From positions 4,710,001-4,774,000 of the forward strand of contig NW_024464918.1 of assembly GCF_017591425.1 (NCBI RefSeq): DNA of 64,000 nucleotides. The letters run 5' to 3'. Below the pieces are notes generated by a model. It ran no database searches. It saw nothing but the letters and a program-made list of their open reading frames with translations, and was not told the origin of the DNA. Made by a program: the position numbers and the translations under genes. This document shows, piece by piece, positions 34,701-46,904 of the stretch (positions are counted from its first letter, which is position 1; every line of letters starts with the position of its first letter). This stretch comes from Ochotona curzoniae (taxonomy: Eukaryota; Chordata; Mammalia; Lagomorpha; Ochotonidae).

Positions 34701-36080
34701 TAATACAATGAAAGACTGTACTGTACTCACTACCTCTCACTTAAAAACTATGCAATAAAATCTGAAATTTCCAAAAAATACTATCCTCTGCACAAGGATG
34801 AGTAAACTGCACAGGAACTCATTAGTAAACCCCTTTGTCATCATTAGTTTAGTCTGTTTGGTTTTATACCAAGAAAAAAAAAGAAGAGAAAGAAACAAAC
34901 AACTTGAAAGATAGGTACAAATGTTCTGATTTACAGGGAGAAGAATATTTTGGAGATGAATTCAAAATTTTTATGCCATTGGAAGATAAAATAAAGTACA
35001 ACATAATGAAACAATGGAAGATTTAACTGTAGCAGAGTCCTAGCAAGATGGACTCAGATGGCCTAAAGTTCCTGCCCACGGGTGATGCCTGTGGACATAA
35101 GAAATGACCATGAAGATCCTAGTCAACATGACAAGGGACTTGCATGGAGAAGCACGGCACAGGAGCCATCCACAAAGACCCATCAGACCCAATGGCCATC
35201 CCTTAGCAGGGACATCAAGTTCACTGTCTCAGTTTGGGCTGCTGTAAACACATACATGCGTGATGAGTGTTCAGAAAGTACCTCTTGAAGGAATGCATCA
35301 AGATAAAACTAGGAGAGATAGGGAAACAACTGATTTGACTGCTGTGATCCTGAGCTGAGTCTTCACAGCTATTGCAAACAATCTGCTAAAACTCATCTGG
35401 CTATGTCTGTGTTTGCAAAGTGTTCAAAGTGACAAAGTATGTGTCTCAATATTGTTTGCAAATGTGATCAAGATGTTCAAAGATGGCAGGTGAGAGAACA
35501 TTCCCTCTGGATGATGTGGTGAGTAAGGACAGCAGTAGCAATGTGCCACTTGCAAAGGTGCTTTGCCTCATGAGGCTGCCCATCCAGACTGCCACCTGTG
35601 CTCTCGGCAGTTGCCCTGAGGGACAGCAGAACTGCCAAGCTAGGCTGAGACCAGGGCAAGCTGCCTTCAGTTGAAATTTTCCTCCTTTGCAGTTAGCTCA
35701 CTTTACATTTTGTCATCTTATCCCTGCCCTTGAATACAGTTCAAATGGAATGGTTAAACATTTTGGTCAGTCCCTCTCTCAGCACAGTCGCAATTCAATT
35801 CAAATGATGTCAAACAGCACTGATAATCATCTCACAAGGGAGGATCCTCTGAGCAGCTTCATTGGGAATCTTCCTTCATGCATCTTCTGATGGAGACTTC
35901 ATTTAAAATCAACACCCAAGGAATGGAGGAAAGGCCCGACCAGACTGGACTCAGTGAACTGCTTCTTAGGTATACGTGCCTCAGCCCCGACTAGGGGGCT
36001 CAGTCTGTGCACAATTACTTTGGGAGCCTGGAATGAACAACCAGGGCAAATTTTTCTGTCTATTGGTATCAAAAACAAAC
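34701..36080. other. Unannotated sequence
   Basis: No gene or repeat family is recognised. Short frames near 35082-35288 and 35477-35890 have no identifiable product. Confidence 0.45.
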
Positions 36081-36084
36081 AAAC

Positions 36085-36235
36085 AAAAGCCTAACTTTAG
36101 ACAGTGTTTGAACTCTACACAATAATTTCTTATCCTATAAATTGGGAGCAACAGAGCCCCCTAAATTTTTTGTGAGTCTCAAGGAGATAATAGAGTAACA
36201 CTAGCCCACTTGTCACAGGAACAGGCAGCAAGACC
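36085..36235 (+). mobile_element. MIR SINE
   Basis: 'ttcttatcctataaattggg' and 'gtgagtctcaaggagataat' match the MIR 3' half (the 'cctcatctgtaaaatgggg' and 'gtgaggattaaatgagataat' segments). Confidence 0.65.
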
Positions 36236-36601
36236 CTGACAATCCACACCACTTTCTACAGCCACACAAGTGATTAGTAGTAACTTTGGAATATGCCTCT
36301 AAACCTCTAAATTCCAAATTCACTTGTTACCCCAGCAAATATGCAATATACTGTCAGTCAGTAATTAGAGAGTATTAGCATCGTATCATTGGAATAAACT
36401 TCTGAAAAGCCAACCTTTTCAGATTAGTATTTTTTAAAAAATGATGATTTAACATCCTTTATTCTCATGATATTAACATACTTATTGTTCCTCTTGCACC
36501 ATTTTGTTGATAATAATGTGAGCCAACAATGCAATTATTACTTGTATTACTTATGGAAAAGCAACTTTTCCTTAATTCACAACATAGATATGAAGGATTT
36601 T

Positions 36602-36929
36602 TTAAAAATTTTTATTTATCTTTATTGGAAAGGCGGATATACAGAGAGGAGGAAAGACAGAGAGGAAGATCTTCCATCTGATGGTTCACTCCCCAAGTGA
36701 GCGCAATGGCTGGAGCTGAGCCAATCCAAAGCCAGGAGCCAGGAGGTCTTCCAGGTATCCCATGTGGGTGCAGGGTCCCAAGGATTTGGGCCGTCCTCAA
36801 CTGCTGCCCCAGGCCACAAGCAGGGAGCTGGATGGGAACCAGGGCCGCCAGGATTAGAACTGGCAACCATATGGGATCCTGGAGCGTACAAGGCAAGGAC
36901 TTTAACCACTGTGCTATCGCGCCAGGACC
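36602..36929 (-). mobile_element. Young full-length C-SINE
   Basis: Reverse-oriented copy from T-rich tail complement to the complete head 'ctgtgctatcgcgccaggac'. A perfect 15-nt target-site duplication 'gatatgaaggatttt' lies at 36587-36601 and 36930-36944. The body keeps 'attggaaaggcggatataca' and 'catatgggatcctggagcgt'. A recent insertion. Confidence 0.97.
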
Positions 36930-37309
36930 GATATGAAGGATTTTGAAAACTAAAATGAATCTCAAACTTGATCCCACACAAAGGTGAATTTGTACTGTCA
37001 GATATTTTAGGAAGCATTTAGGCTCAAAGTATTCTTCCAACATTCTCACATGAAATATATTATGCTTTATAATAATCAATTATGGATTACTCAATTTGAT
37101 TGATCTCCAGTTTCATCGCAGAATTCTCAAAAGGAATACAGTCCCTTGGTATTTGAACTCATCAGGAAAATTTGAGAAACACTGGAATATTTCTCAACAT
37201 GCAGCCAGCCCCAGCACTGAGTGTGGAGATGTAGGCCCAGCACTGGACTCTGCGACACCATAGGCGGCTTCATAGCTGCAGGCTGATCCACTAACATCGT
37301 CAGCAAGAG

Positions 37310-37530
37310 CACAGTGTACTTGGGTGAGATGTTCTGGACACAAATCCCAGATGTCAGAACTAAGAAGACTTAGTAATTGTGTGATCGTGAGCAAACACGT
37401 AAATGTTAGTTTTCACACTTAGAATGCAATGTTAGTTTTTGTAAGGGGTACTACAAGGATTGGATAAGATAGTATTAGATAGCATTTAGGAAATCACTTA
37501 CCATTTGTCAAGTGCTCAAGGAATGCCACC
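37310..37530 (+). mobile_element. MIR SINE
   Basis: 'ggacacaaatcccagatgtc' followed by 'agtaattgtgtgatcgtgag' is the MIR core, then 'actacaaggattggataaga' and 'gtcaagtgctcaaggaatg' near the 3' end. Nearly full length. Confidence 0.75.
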
Positions 37531-37734
37531 GGCTTACGGTTTCATGTTTAGCTGCTTAGCACCAAGTCAATTACTTATCCAGCTGACATATTCAAGAAGC
37601 ACAGATGTGATGGCCTCCAACAGCCTCAGAAGACCAACTTCCTGTTCTAAGTTCCTAAGTGCTCTTGACCTTCTGGAGTCACCTTTAGCCTTTGGAAAGC
37701 ATGGTAGCACAAATGCGGATTAATTTCTTACTAA

Positions 37735-37880
37735 CACCTTGTTAGTTCTATGCCTAGGGCAAGTCAATAAATTCTATGAACTTCACATTTTCTCATCTGC
37801 AAAAATGAAGAAACTCCTTGAGAAATGTTGCAAAGATTGATTAGGGTAACACATGTTGAGAACTTAGGGCCTCCATAACA
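37735..37880 (+). mobile_element. MIR SINE
   Basis: 'agggcaagtcaataaattct', 'acattttctcatctgcaaaa' and 'aaagattgattagggtaaca' match the MIR 3' two thirds. Confidence 0.7.
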
Positions 37881-39070
37881 GGACCAAACCTTTTGGTGAC
37901 TTTAGATTAGCACTGCAGTGAGCATCTGACTACTTCTCTCAATTGTGACATCTACAAAATTCCTTAGCCCTGAGACCAGTATCAGCCTCTGGATCCACAG
38001 CATTGGAGTGTGTGTACAGATCTTTCTCAGAGTATTGTTCCAATAGAAAGTATAAAGGATGTGGTGCCTCTAGGTTAGGGCATGTGAAATATACCATCAC
38101 TCTAAGGTGTCTGATCCTTAACTTATTCTGGACTCACTGGGAGAGACTGTCAGAGGCTCTGGTCTCGTTCTCAAAACCAACACAGCACCAGGATACCGCC
38201 CACAGTGCAGAGCCCAGTTGCTGAAGACCTGGAAACCAACTAAACTTTCCTTAAAACTCCTTCAGCGTCCAAAGAAATATCATTTTAGGTACTAGGAGAA
38301 AATGCTGTTTGTCATCACTTAACGGTAATGGGAAGGCCCGGCACTCAATAAAAGATGTTCCATTGCTCTTAGCTTGCTTCTGCTGTTGACCACTGGAGGC
38401 TTTCCACCCCACTCCTTTCCACGCTGGCAGGAAGGAGATGGAACTGTGGAGAAACGTTGCGCTGAGATTTTCCTGATACATGAGGCCAAGATGTTTTATT
38501 GAATTTTTACAACTCCATAGAACCTGAATTAAAGTGTGAGTACTACCTTCTTACTACCTAGTCCATCTTCCTGAAGAAGCACAGCATTTTTCCTGGTTAT
38601 TCCTGGTTGTTACCAAAGTCTTCTGCTTTGCCTGCAATCTAATTTGGAAGCAACAATTGCAAACAATCAGTGATAACTGGACCTTTATCATTCTTGGTAC
38701 AGTCACATGCTCACAGCTCACCCTGGCAGTACGGCATCCATAAAATGCAAGACCGTGGAAAGGTGGCCATAAATCCTCCCAGTGATGCCTTCTCCATAAC
38801 CTTCCAGTTCTGTCCCAATGTCCTGATCTGAGATATGTCATGCAGTGACCAGAAACACCAGATAACCCTGCAGGGTGTGTAAGCACTGTGCCCACTGGTA
38901 AAGTATCACTCCAGTATTATAAAAGCAGAGTCAAACATCACCAAGCAGAAAATATCAATTTTACATAATCAGACAAATGTATGATGGTTTCCTGCTACAA
39001 CTGCCCTGATACCACACAGAGCTTCCTCAAGATTCCACTGAAAATAATACAGTCTCATACTAGGTCCTCT
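37881..39070. other. Unannotated sequence
   Basis: No gene or repeat family is recognised. The minus frame 38554-38895 (113 codons) has no recognisable features. Confidence 0.45.
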
Positions 39071-39074
39071 TACA

Positions 39075-39245
39075 AGATACTTCTGTGATTTAAGTGAATA
39101 TATGCACATACATTAACATTTTAAGTTCTTAGAATTATGCTTGGCACATATTGAATGCTGCATAAATGTTTACTCATTTAAAAATACTTAGTCTAGTGCT
39201 GGACACAGACAGTGTTCAGTACATCAGTAATGTTTCTATTAATGT
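39075..39245 (+). mobile_element. MIR/L2-type 3' ends, two adjacent
   Basis: 'atgcttggcacatattgaat' with 'gctgcataaatgtttactca' matches the shared MIR/L2 3' end. A second similar piece, 'agtctagtgctggacacaga' with 'agtacatcagtaatgttt', follows directly at about 39190-39245. Confidence 0.6.
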
Positions 39246-39254
39246 CATTACCAC

Positions 39255-39635
39255 CAATCAAGATCTCAGGCACTATACTAACTAGACATAATCAGGGGCA
39301 AGCAAAGATTCAAAACAAAGTGTTCTTTTTCTCCAGGATCTTTGTTCCTATGGAGGAGAAAAACACACAGCATGGAATAATGCATACTGCTGGTCACTGA
39401 TTTGGGGGCTAGAACTGGAAATGTTGATAGCCCCTTCCTAGACCTGTCATCCTATATTCGTTCCAATAGCCAGATTGAGGGACTAACACATCATCCATGT
39501 TTCCTGGTGTTAACAGAAATGTAAAAACCCATGGACATGAAAGAGGAAAACAGATTAATGCTGAATGACATTATCAGTAGATGTTCACTGAAGAGAGAAC
39601 ATTTAAGTGAGCCCTTGAAGATAAAAAGGATTTAA
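39255..39635 (-). mobile_element. Possible L2 fragment, antisense
   Basis: 'caggcactatactaactaga' near 39268 and 'agagaacatttaagtgagcc' near 39592 resemble successive parts of antisense L2, but the middle is not recognisable. Confidence 0.4.
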
Positions 39636-39644
39636 CATTTTCAT

Positions 39645-39727
39645 TCTCTCTCCCTCCCTCCTTCTTTCCATTCCTCTCTCCCTCTCTCTAGCAGGTGAAG
39701 GTGCACATGTGTACACACACACACACA
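39645..39727 (+). repeat. CT-rich tract and short (CA)n
   Basis: A CT-rich low-complexity tract at about 39645-39692 is followed by (AC)6-7 at about 39714-39727. Confidence 0.85.
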
Positions 39728-39739
39728 AATACTATTGTG

Positions 39740-40640
39740 TTGGATCTTCTATTGCTAGCTATGATGGCATAATGGGTCTTAGATTAGTCTTCCCCCTGGA
39801 AACTACAATAAAACTGGACAATATCCATGAAGCAACTGTTCCCACAGACAGTGAGGGTCCATGTTCCCTGATGGAAGCAACATTTAAGTGGGAGTATGAT
39901 GATGAATTCAGCACACTGTCAGGTCAGTTTCCTGATCACTGCAAGATGATCTAGGCTCTAAGCACAGCATAGCACAAGGGAGTTTCTGACAAGCCTTGGA
40001 CTGAGGCCTTGTCCTGAGGAGCAGGGGGGTTATTAATTGCTAGAGAGTTAATAAGAACAAAGACAATAGAGGTCAAGCAGGGCTGGGGGGTTTCAGTCTG
40101 GCCTGAGAGCATCAAATTCCTTAGCACCCCAGTCACATCTCAGAAATCCTGCAGAAATGCCCAGAGACTGACCTGAGACTAAAGGCTACACTGTAGGAGA
40201 CCAACGCTAGCAAAGGCTAGGCCCTGACAAGGACTGGAATGCAACGGCAAGTTGGGAGGTTAAGTCTCACCAAGAACACACAGGGAGACAACTGCAGCAT
40301 TTCACAGACCCAGCCTACGCACAAAGCATACATCCTATAGAGGCTGACGGTCAGTGAGTAAATTTCCAGGTGGAATAAAATGTAACACTCTTCAGAAGAT
40401 ACACCAATTGTGCTCCCAAATGCATAATGGGTTATATCTAACATACAATCAAAAATTCCTGGAGAGAGGCAGGCATCAATAAAAATCAACTTTTGAAACT
40501 GGATTCAACAAAGATGTTAAATCATTTACTGTCAATGTGCTTGAATAATTAAATGAGATTATATTTAAATAATTAAGGAATGTCTTAAGACAAAAATGGA
40601 CAGACAATATCACTAGAGAAGTAAAATATTACATGATATA
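39740..40640 (+). mobile_element. Ancient L1M 5' region
   Basis: 'cttccccctggaaactacaa', 'taaaactggacaatatccat', 'aaactggattcaacaaagat' and 'aatcatttactgtcaatgtg' match the 5'UTR and start of ORF1 of old L1M elements as I remember them. A 'taaataattaaggaatgtct' segment follows in the expected place. Confidence 0.6.
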
Positions 40641-40684
40641 AATTAAATAGTACACTAATCAAATGACCATTTTCTTTTACAAAA

Positions 40685-40925
40685 TGAGCTTAATACAGCT
40701 GCCAAGAATGTGGCAGCTGTATTTTCCTCTGTTACTCAGCATGGTGACTATTATAAATACTAACATACATCTGAAACTGCTCAAAGAATAGACCTTACTC
40801 AGTCAAAACATAAATATTATGAATACATCTATGTTAATTAGCTTTATTGTGATCATATGTGATAATTTATTCATGTTTCAGAACACCATCTTGTATAGTA
40901 TGCACCTAGTATGTACATAACAGAC
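40685..40925 (+). mobile_element. L1M 3'UTR fragment
   Basis: 'cagcatggtgactattataa', 'aaagaatagaccttactcag' and 'tctatgttaattagctttat' match the L1M 3'UTR. It contains a perfect short hairpin at its start. Confidence 0.65.
40692..40723. repeat. Perfect 13-bp hairpin
   Basis: Arms 'aatacagctgcca' (40692-40704) and 'tggcagctgtatt' (40711-40723) are exact reverse complements around a 6-nt loop 'agaatg'. It is too short for a typical microRNA precursor. The stem contains a CAGCTG E-box in each arm. Confidence 0.9.
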
Positions 40926-40984
40926 CACAATGTGGGCTCAGAAGCTACCTTATTTTTTCTTTATAAATTACAATTTCCAAACAG

Positions 40985-41110
40985 ATAAGTTCCCAGTGTT
41001 GGAAAATCAAAATGGCAAAGCACTTTGGAAGACAATGTGGCTGCTTCCCATAAAGCTAAACATATTTTTACCACACTGATTTGGGAATTCTAGTGGCGCA
41101 GGTTCATACA
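40985..41110 (+). mobile_element. L1M ORF2 fragment
   Basis: 'gcactttggaagacaatgtg' followed by 'ataaagctaaacatattttt' and 'gatttgggaattctag' matches a stretch in the C-terminal third of L1M ORF2. Short and decayed. Confidence 0.6.
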
Positions 41111-42685
41111 GCTGAGCACACTGGCTCCCTGGGAAAAGAGATGCTAAGCAGGCTTCTGGGATCACCCCATCCAGGAAGTTTTTTTAACCCACATGGGTGC
41201 ATTTAGGGAAATGCTTCTGGGAAGCCTGAGTGCCAAAGGCACTGGGCAAAGCCCCTCAGGCCACCCCGCTGCACACCTTGGAGGTTGGATGGGTCTGGAT
41301 TTACAGGGGAATGATGGGATTGCACAGGTGGTAAACTATTTTTATACATAAACGAGGCATTTTATTTTCTTACTATAGACTGGATAAGCATCTTCTCAGA
41401 ACTTGTAACACTCCACAGAAAACAGGATATATTATTCTGGATTGTGTTCCATTCTTTTCTTTATATATAGAAACATTTGCTTCTAGAAAAGGGGGTCATT
41501 AATTGCTGAATAACAGTGGGCTCCAGCAACACAAGCAAGCTGGATGGCTCTGACCAGGTTGAATTGTACATATTTGTCACAGGAATAGAGTTTGGATATG
41601 GGTTCTCTTACAAAATGAATGAAAAAAAATTAAGGAATTTCATTTATTCATATTAACTCCTAGGCCTATGGTCTCCCAAATGTGTGTGCTTTTGACCTCC
41701 ACCTGGTTATCTGTAGCTGGTTGCAGCCTCCTAGTCAATGAATTAGAAATCTTCAACAATGTCCATTAAATGTAGCTATCTTTGGGATGAGTGTATGATG
41801 GTTTTTGAAATAACAGCAGTTCTTTGGAGGGCCCAGGATTGGTATGAGGGTTAGAAGCCATGGGTCTGTGAACCTAGATTCCTACTTTACCAGATGTGTT
41901 TAAATCGAAGTTCAGTAACCACTTCCTGCACAGCTTACTGAGGCACTCGACTCTTATTCACTGGACAAACACTTTCTGGGAGGGCTAGGAGAACATGCAC
42001 ACCAGCTGGGAACAAATAGATGCCCTTCCTGATGCAGGGGACAGGCAAAGAACCCGCAGGAATGCCTCATGTGTTGCAGGCCACAGGGAAGTGAACACAG
42101 AACCAAGGAGTGGCCAGTGGAAGGAGCGTCCACCACAACCTTGGGGAGGAGGGAGAAGGACAGTGAAGAGCAGGAAAAGGGGACACAGGTGAGTGAATGT
42201 CAAGGGGCAAGTGGGAGTGGGCCTGGTGAGCAAGGCCATGGCATGCCAACAAGAGGAAGAAGCATGTGCCAAGTCATGGGCAAACTGCAGGCAACTCTGT
42301 TCAGGTGGAGTCAGTAAGGGCATACACAAGAAGAGGGGCCTGACCCTACTATTACCGTCTGTACAACAGCTGTAGAGCAGCGCCTACCATGCAGAGTTGT
42401 AAGTGCCTTACGTATCAACACACTGCACACAGCTCTGCCCTCCCAGCCAGCAGCATGATCTATTGAGCTGGGCCCAGTGACTACTCACAGGACATATGTA
42501 AAACTGTACAACTGGTCTCCATCTCTTACCTATTACTGTTACTCTCCAGTTTTTCTCAAGACAGACTGTTCTTCCTATTGACCTATGTTACATTAGAACT
42601 CCAGTGAAAAGATGTTGGCTTATGTGACAATTTTAGCGATAATGAGAAAGCACATTTATTGCCCCTTTAATTGATAAATTAAAGA
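41111..42685. other. Unannotated sequence
   Basis: No gene or repeat family is recognised. Several overlapping frames of 60 to 114 codons on both strands at 41954-42375 reflect a locally GC-rich, purine-biased stretch and not a readable protein. Confidence 0.45.
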
Positions 42686-42689
42686 CATC

Positions 42690-42990
42690 CCATAGAAAGA
42701 GACATGAATACCACAGAAGATTGAAACTATTTGTACAAGGAAACTGACCTCTATAAATTAACAAGCAAATTAAATGGCCTGGAAAGAACTACAGGCTCTC
42801 CATACTTTCAAGGAAATGGTTTGTCCCTCTGATATTAACCAAAGTCATAAATAAAATACTAACAAATGAAACCCAGCAATGGATTTCAAGAATGAAAATT
42901 GGTGTCCGCACCAAAATGGCCCTGTATTAGGAAATGTATTAATGTCATTAATCACACTGATAAATGGAGAGCAAGAAGGAGATGCGACTT
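42690..42990 (+). mobile_element. L1M ORF2 fragment (RT domain region)
   Basis: 'aaataaaatactaacaaatg', 'aaacccagcaatggatttca' and 'cattaatcacactgataaat' follow the L1 ORF2 reverse-transcriptase region order (I-N-K-I-L-A-N, then INH/IDK). Stops interrupt all frames. Confidence 0.7.
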
Positions 42991-43310
42991 TCGTTTTCAC
43001 TGAGTGGCTGAAACAGTAGCACGAGTTGCAATGAGCTCGAGAGTGAACCAGACAAGGAATTAGGCACGGCCATTACAGGAGGGTCTCTCGGTGAGCACAG
43101 GCTGGAGATGGGGTGGGAGCTTGAGACACAGGGTCAAAGGAAAACGGAAGTGGGCAAGTCCAATATTGGAGGACACTGATGGAAGCCACTACAACCCTAA
43201 GAAGGCATTGAAGGCCTGCAAAGAAGGGCTAATGGAGAGGTATTTGAAGGTGTCATGAAAGTGATCTCCCCAGCTCTCGGGAATCCTGTCAGCAGCTATG
43301 AGCAGGGACT
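42991..43310. other. Unannotated sequence
   Basis: Nothing recognised. Confidence 0.5.
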
Positions 43311-43314
43311 GTCA

Positions 43315-43510
43315 CTCCCGGTTGATGAGTCTGCCAACCAGCTCCACCATTTCCTCTTGGAGTAATCTTCAGAAAGTTACCTAACACCACCATATGTTTT
43401 ATGTCCCCAACTATAAATATGAGAATGAAACTGGTACCTTCCTCACAGAGTTGCCATAAGGATAAAATGAATTTATATGTGCAAAGTGCTTCAACCAGTC
43501 TCCAGCAGGT
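43315..43510 (+). mobile_element. MIR SINE
   Basis: 'cagaaagttacctaacacca', 'tgtccccaactataaatatg', 'accttcctcacagagttgcc' and 'ataaggataaaatgaattta' follow MIR order, ending with 'gcaaagtgcttca'. Confidence 0.8.
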
Positions 43511-44140
43511 ATACTGGATACTACTGAAACTTAGCACTTCTAAGTACAGAAAAGATATTAACATATCTGTACCTCATAATGCCATATCACAGACAGGGTA
43601 TTATTCCCTTCCTACTGGGTAAACAGAGAAGGATTGGAGCAGAGAGGAAGGCACATGAACAGAGGCAGTGCCGATCTCCAATCATCACCAACAAGGAGGT
43701 CCCAACGTGCTGAATACAAGCACTCAGCCAGAGATTCCCGGACTATTTCCCCCCAGGATCAGCTCAGCTATTTCAGCAGACCAGTAAAGAGCCCAAGGAA
43801 GGGGTTGGCACAGCCAACTATAGCCGGCCTTGGGGTGAGAACAGCTGCCAGGAGGATGCAACTAAGCACAAGCTTCTTTTCTCCTAAACACAAGGGAACT
43901 GCACAAAGTCCATGGACAACAGCACTAAAAGACAGTGTCTTACCATGAACTTTCTGAAGTGCCTTTGTACTTCAGTATCATTTAAAGCTATCACCAGCAA
44001 AGCATTAATTTGATGTGTTGGTAATGACAAGATCATCAGGTGCAATGCTGTATGTGTGCTGAAGCACCAAGGAGAGGTCAGTTGCATCTCCTGACCGCTG
44101 TCTATGGTCTTCCCACAGCTGGGTGACTTAGGATCCTGGT
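43511..44140. other. Unannotated sequence
   Basis: Nothing recognised. A 104-codon plus frame at 43634-43948 is Ser/Arg/Gln rich with no recognisable features. Confidence 0.45.
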
Positions 44141-44145
44141 GTTGT

Positions 44146-44173
44146 CAACTGACAACTGACAACTGACAACTGA
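44146..44173 (+). repeat. Heptamer minisatellite (CAACTGA)4
   Basis: Four perfect copies of 'caactga' in tandem. The upstream 'gttgt' makes the start nearly palindromic with the repeat unit. Confidence 0.95.
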
Positions 44174-44214
44174 CCACACACAGAGGCCGACAGACACAAG
44201 TCTGGTCCACGGTG

Positions 44215-44420
44215 GTGACAAATGAGCACAGGAAACCAGCACAGCCTGGTAGCTGAGAACATGCGTTTTGTCAAAACGTAGCTTTTGGTTCAAATCCCTC
44301 CCAATCAGTTGTGTGGGTCTGGGAAATTTATTTAACCTTTAAGGACCTCCATTTCCCCATCTGTAACAATTAGATGATAGCAACCATTTTATCTTGAAGA
44401 TGAGACATCAGCAAACCTCA
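44215..44420 (+). mobile_element. MIR SINE, well preserved
   Basis: Near full length: 'tggtagctgagaacatgcgt', 'ttggttcaaatccctcccaa', 'agttgtgtgggtctgggaaa', 'tttccccatctgtaacaatt' and 'tcaggatgattaaaca'. The best MIR in this part of the window. Confidence 0.9.
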
Positions 44421-44689
44421 GGATGATTAAACATGTTCATGTTCATCTCCTCCTAAATTTCATTTTTATAATTGTTAAGGAATAAATCATGTGTGATAGG
44501 AAAGAACAAAAAGTAGACAAGAGGAGAGACAGAGAGACATAGCAAGGCTTTCAGGGCACAGAAAATAGCTGGAGGAAAGGAACGGACTAGCCAGTAAAAT
44601 CTGAAGGTGACTACTCAGCCTTCCTTGAAAAACAAAATAATCATGGATAAAATAATCAAAAGTAATTTCAGCATCCAACATTCTGTTTT

Positions 44690-44800
44690 CTAAAACTAAG
44701 ATTCCCAAAAGTGGCAGTAACTTGTCTGGAAAGAAATAACAGTGAGTGGCAGGGCCAGAAGTGGATCCCATTTTGTGACTCAGATCCTAAGCTGTGTGGG
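44690..44800 (-). mobile_element. MIR SINE fragment, antisense
   Basis: 'agtaacttgtctggaaagaa' followed by 'gtgagtggcagggccagaag' and 'tgactcagatcctaagc' is the reverse complement of the MIR 5' half and core. Confidence 0.75.
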
Positions 44801-45750
44801 AGCTTCAGAGACTTCTATATCTCCGAGTCTCAGGCTGCTGGGACCAAGGGGGAACAACAATGATGCCAATTCATAAATTAATTAAAGATGACTGAGAGGA
44901 GAAGGAGGGACGAGGACTGGGAAGCCAGGAGCAGCTCAGGGCACCTCTGCAGGCACACAGTCTCTTGGCCATCTGCCTGGTTTACCACACCACATCTGCA
45001 AAGACAGAGAGGTGCTATGGATGGTGGCAACAGGGAGGAGGCTGCTCTCCGTGTCCTGAAGCCAGTGCAGTTTCTAAAGGAAATCTGCTACTTCTCAGGC
45101 CCCAGGTGACAGTACTGCTAGAAGCCTGAATGAAGTTCAGTAAATTAATCTTGCATATTTTATGGGTCCTGAATGCTGAATACACAGCATTGCTGAGGCT
45201 GATTACTGTCTCTGCTAGTGTAAGAGAGGGTTGTTTGATGAGGATTTCAATTATAGATAACTGTTATATCCAGAATCACACATCAGTTGCTTGTAAACCA
45301 GATCTTGATATGATCACAGGCTGTTAGGACTGCCTAACACAGACTTTTAATGTAAACATGAAGAGAAATTAGCTTTGTGTGCCTTTCCTCTTGGACCTGA
45401 ACACAGGATTGGGGATGACACGGGCAAATGGAATGAAACTGCATGGACTTGCTGCATTGTGCCTTCTGGCTCCTCCTAGGAATAAGTGGCATCTTAACAT
45501 TGCTACTTGATGTACAAGCTGGGGTACGGAGAAGCGCCCAGCAGTTGTGACATTCTCGAGATGAATGTTCTGTATTATATAACAGGCTTCTGAAAATGAT
45601 AGGGAGGCTGCCTACATACAACCCCAGAAATACAAGGGAGCATGAGGCCTTATATTTTCACTTTGTATTTTTACTTTGCTTATTAAACTTGTGAGTCTAA
45701 AAGTCAGGCTATCCTCTACTGAGCCATGATGTATGTGTATTTGGTGGCGC

Positions 45751-45763
45751 GGGGGGGGGGGGG
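45751..45763 (+). repeat. G13 homopolymer
   Basis: Thirteen consecutive G residues preceded by 'ttggtggcgc'. Long G runs are uncommon in this AT-rich window and prone to length error. Confidence 0.9.
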
Positions 45764-46904
45764 CATGGTTCTGCAGCTCGATTTGAGAAAGATGAGGTCT
45801 CAAGCAAGTACTGTCCCCATGTTGAAGGCCCAGAGTATCACTATTGGAAAGGAGTAGGCGCTAACTCAGACTTTGATTTCACTGGGGAGAGAAACAGGGG
45901 TGGGGGCAGGATTCTCCTTAAGGTCACAAGAAATTTGAATCTCACCTCAGGGCTTCAAGTTCAGGATAAAATTTAGAAATCCATGATGTGTGCATTCTTC
46001 CTGGTTCCTCACCTCAAGAGTCTTGGAAGGAGGTAAAGGTGGGTGAACCTTAGCATCACTATACCTCCCACCATGTCCCATCTCAAAGAAAGCCATGCTG
46101 TTAGGTTCTCTCTTTTTTTTTTAAAGCCTGGCAGTGAACTCATCAGTGACTGCACCCCACGAACGCTGGTTTGCAGTAAAGCAGAGTGGCAGAGGGCCAC
46201 CCCCACTGCCCTTCAGCAAGGGGAAGTCAACAGGGCTCATGGGCTTAATTTCATCCACACTTGCACAGGTCTGTCTCTGAGCGTAGCAGTTGGAAAGCCT
46301 CCTAGTCACCGTCTTCTGTCCAAGAGTACTCCTGTGTTTTCCATTCCAGAGGTCTGGCATGCATCCCACACATTTTGGGTTTTATGAAGGGAAACAATCT
46401 ACTGTTGAGATTTGTAGGAATCCACTTGGAAGTCAGGAGTCCACATCCTTTCTTCTTGTGACTACAGAACAAGGTCACTGTGAGACGGAAATAATTAGAA
46501 TATAAACCCCTCAAATAAATTCCTCCAGCAAATGCTCAACAATTTCTCCAGCCCTCCTGTTGCACCTTCTCATCTGTCCAGACACAGCTGCCTTGCCCTC
46601 CCAGTCTCTGCTTGCTGATGGCCATGACAGTCCTGCGGTTTGGGCAAAGGTCTTGTACGTTCTAACTGCCCACCACATAGTTGTGATGTTACCAAGACAG
46701 CCCAAGACCAGAGGTCCTCCCAAAGAGCCCCATCCTCTTGGAGATGGCCATTCTACAGCCCTGGGTTTTGCTGTACAACAGCAGCTTGTCCTGCCCATCT
46801 CCAATGCTGTCCCAGATGGTAAGGCCATGCTCATGGCCTGTCCCAGGATACTCCAGGCATCTCCATGCCATCAGCCACCCCACACTCACCCCAGCAAGTC
46901 CTCT

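Noticed and set aside
36612..37079. Minus-strand frames of 155 and 131 codons
   Set aside because: They read through the young C-SINE at 36602-36929; its GC-rich body lacks stops in several frames.
44146..44173. CRISPR-like repeat
   Set aside because: Units are seven bases with no spacers, and the genome is mammalian.
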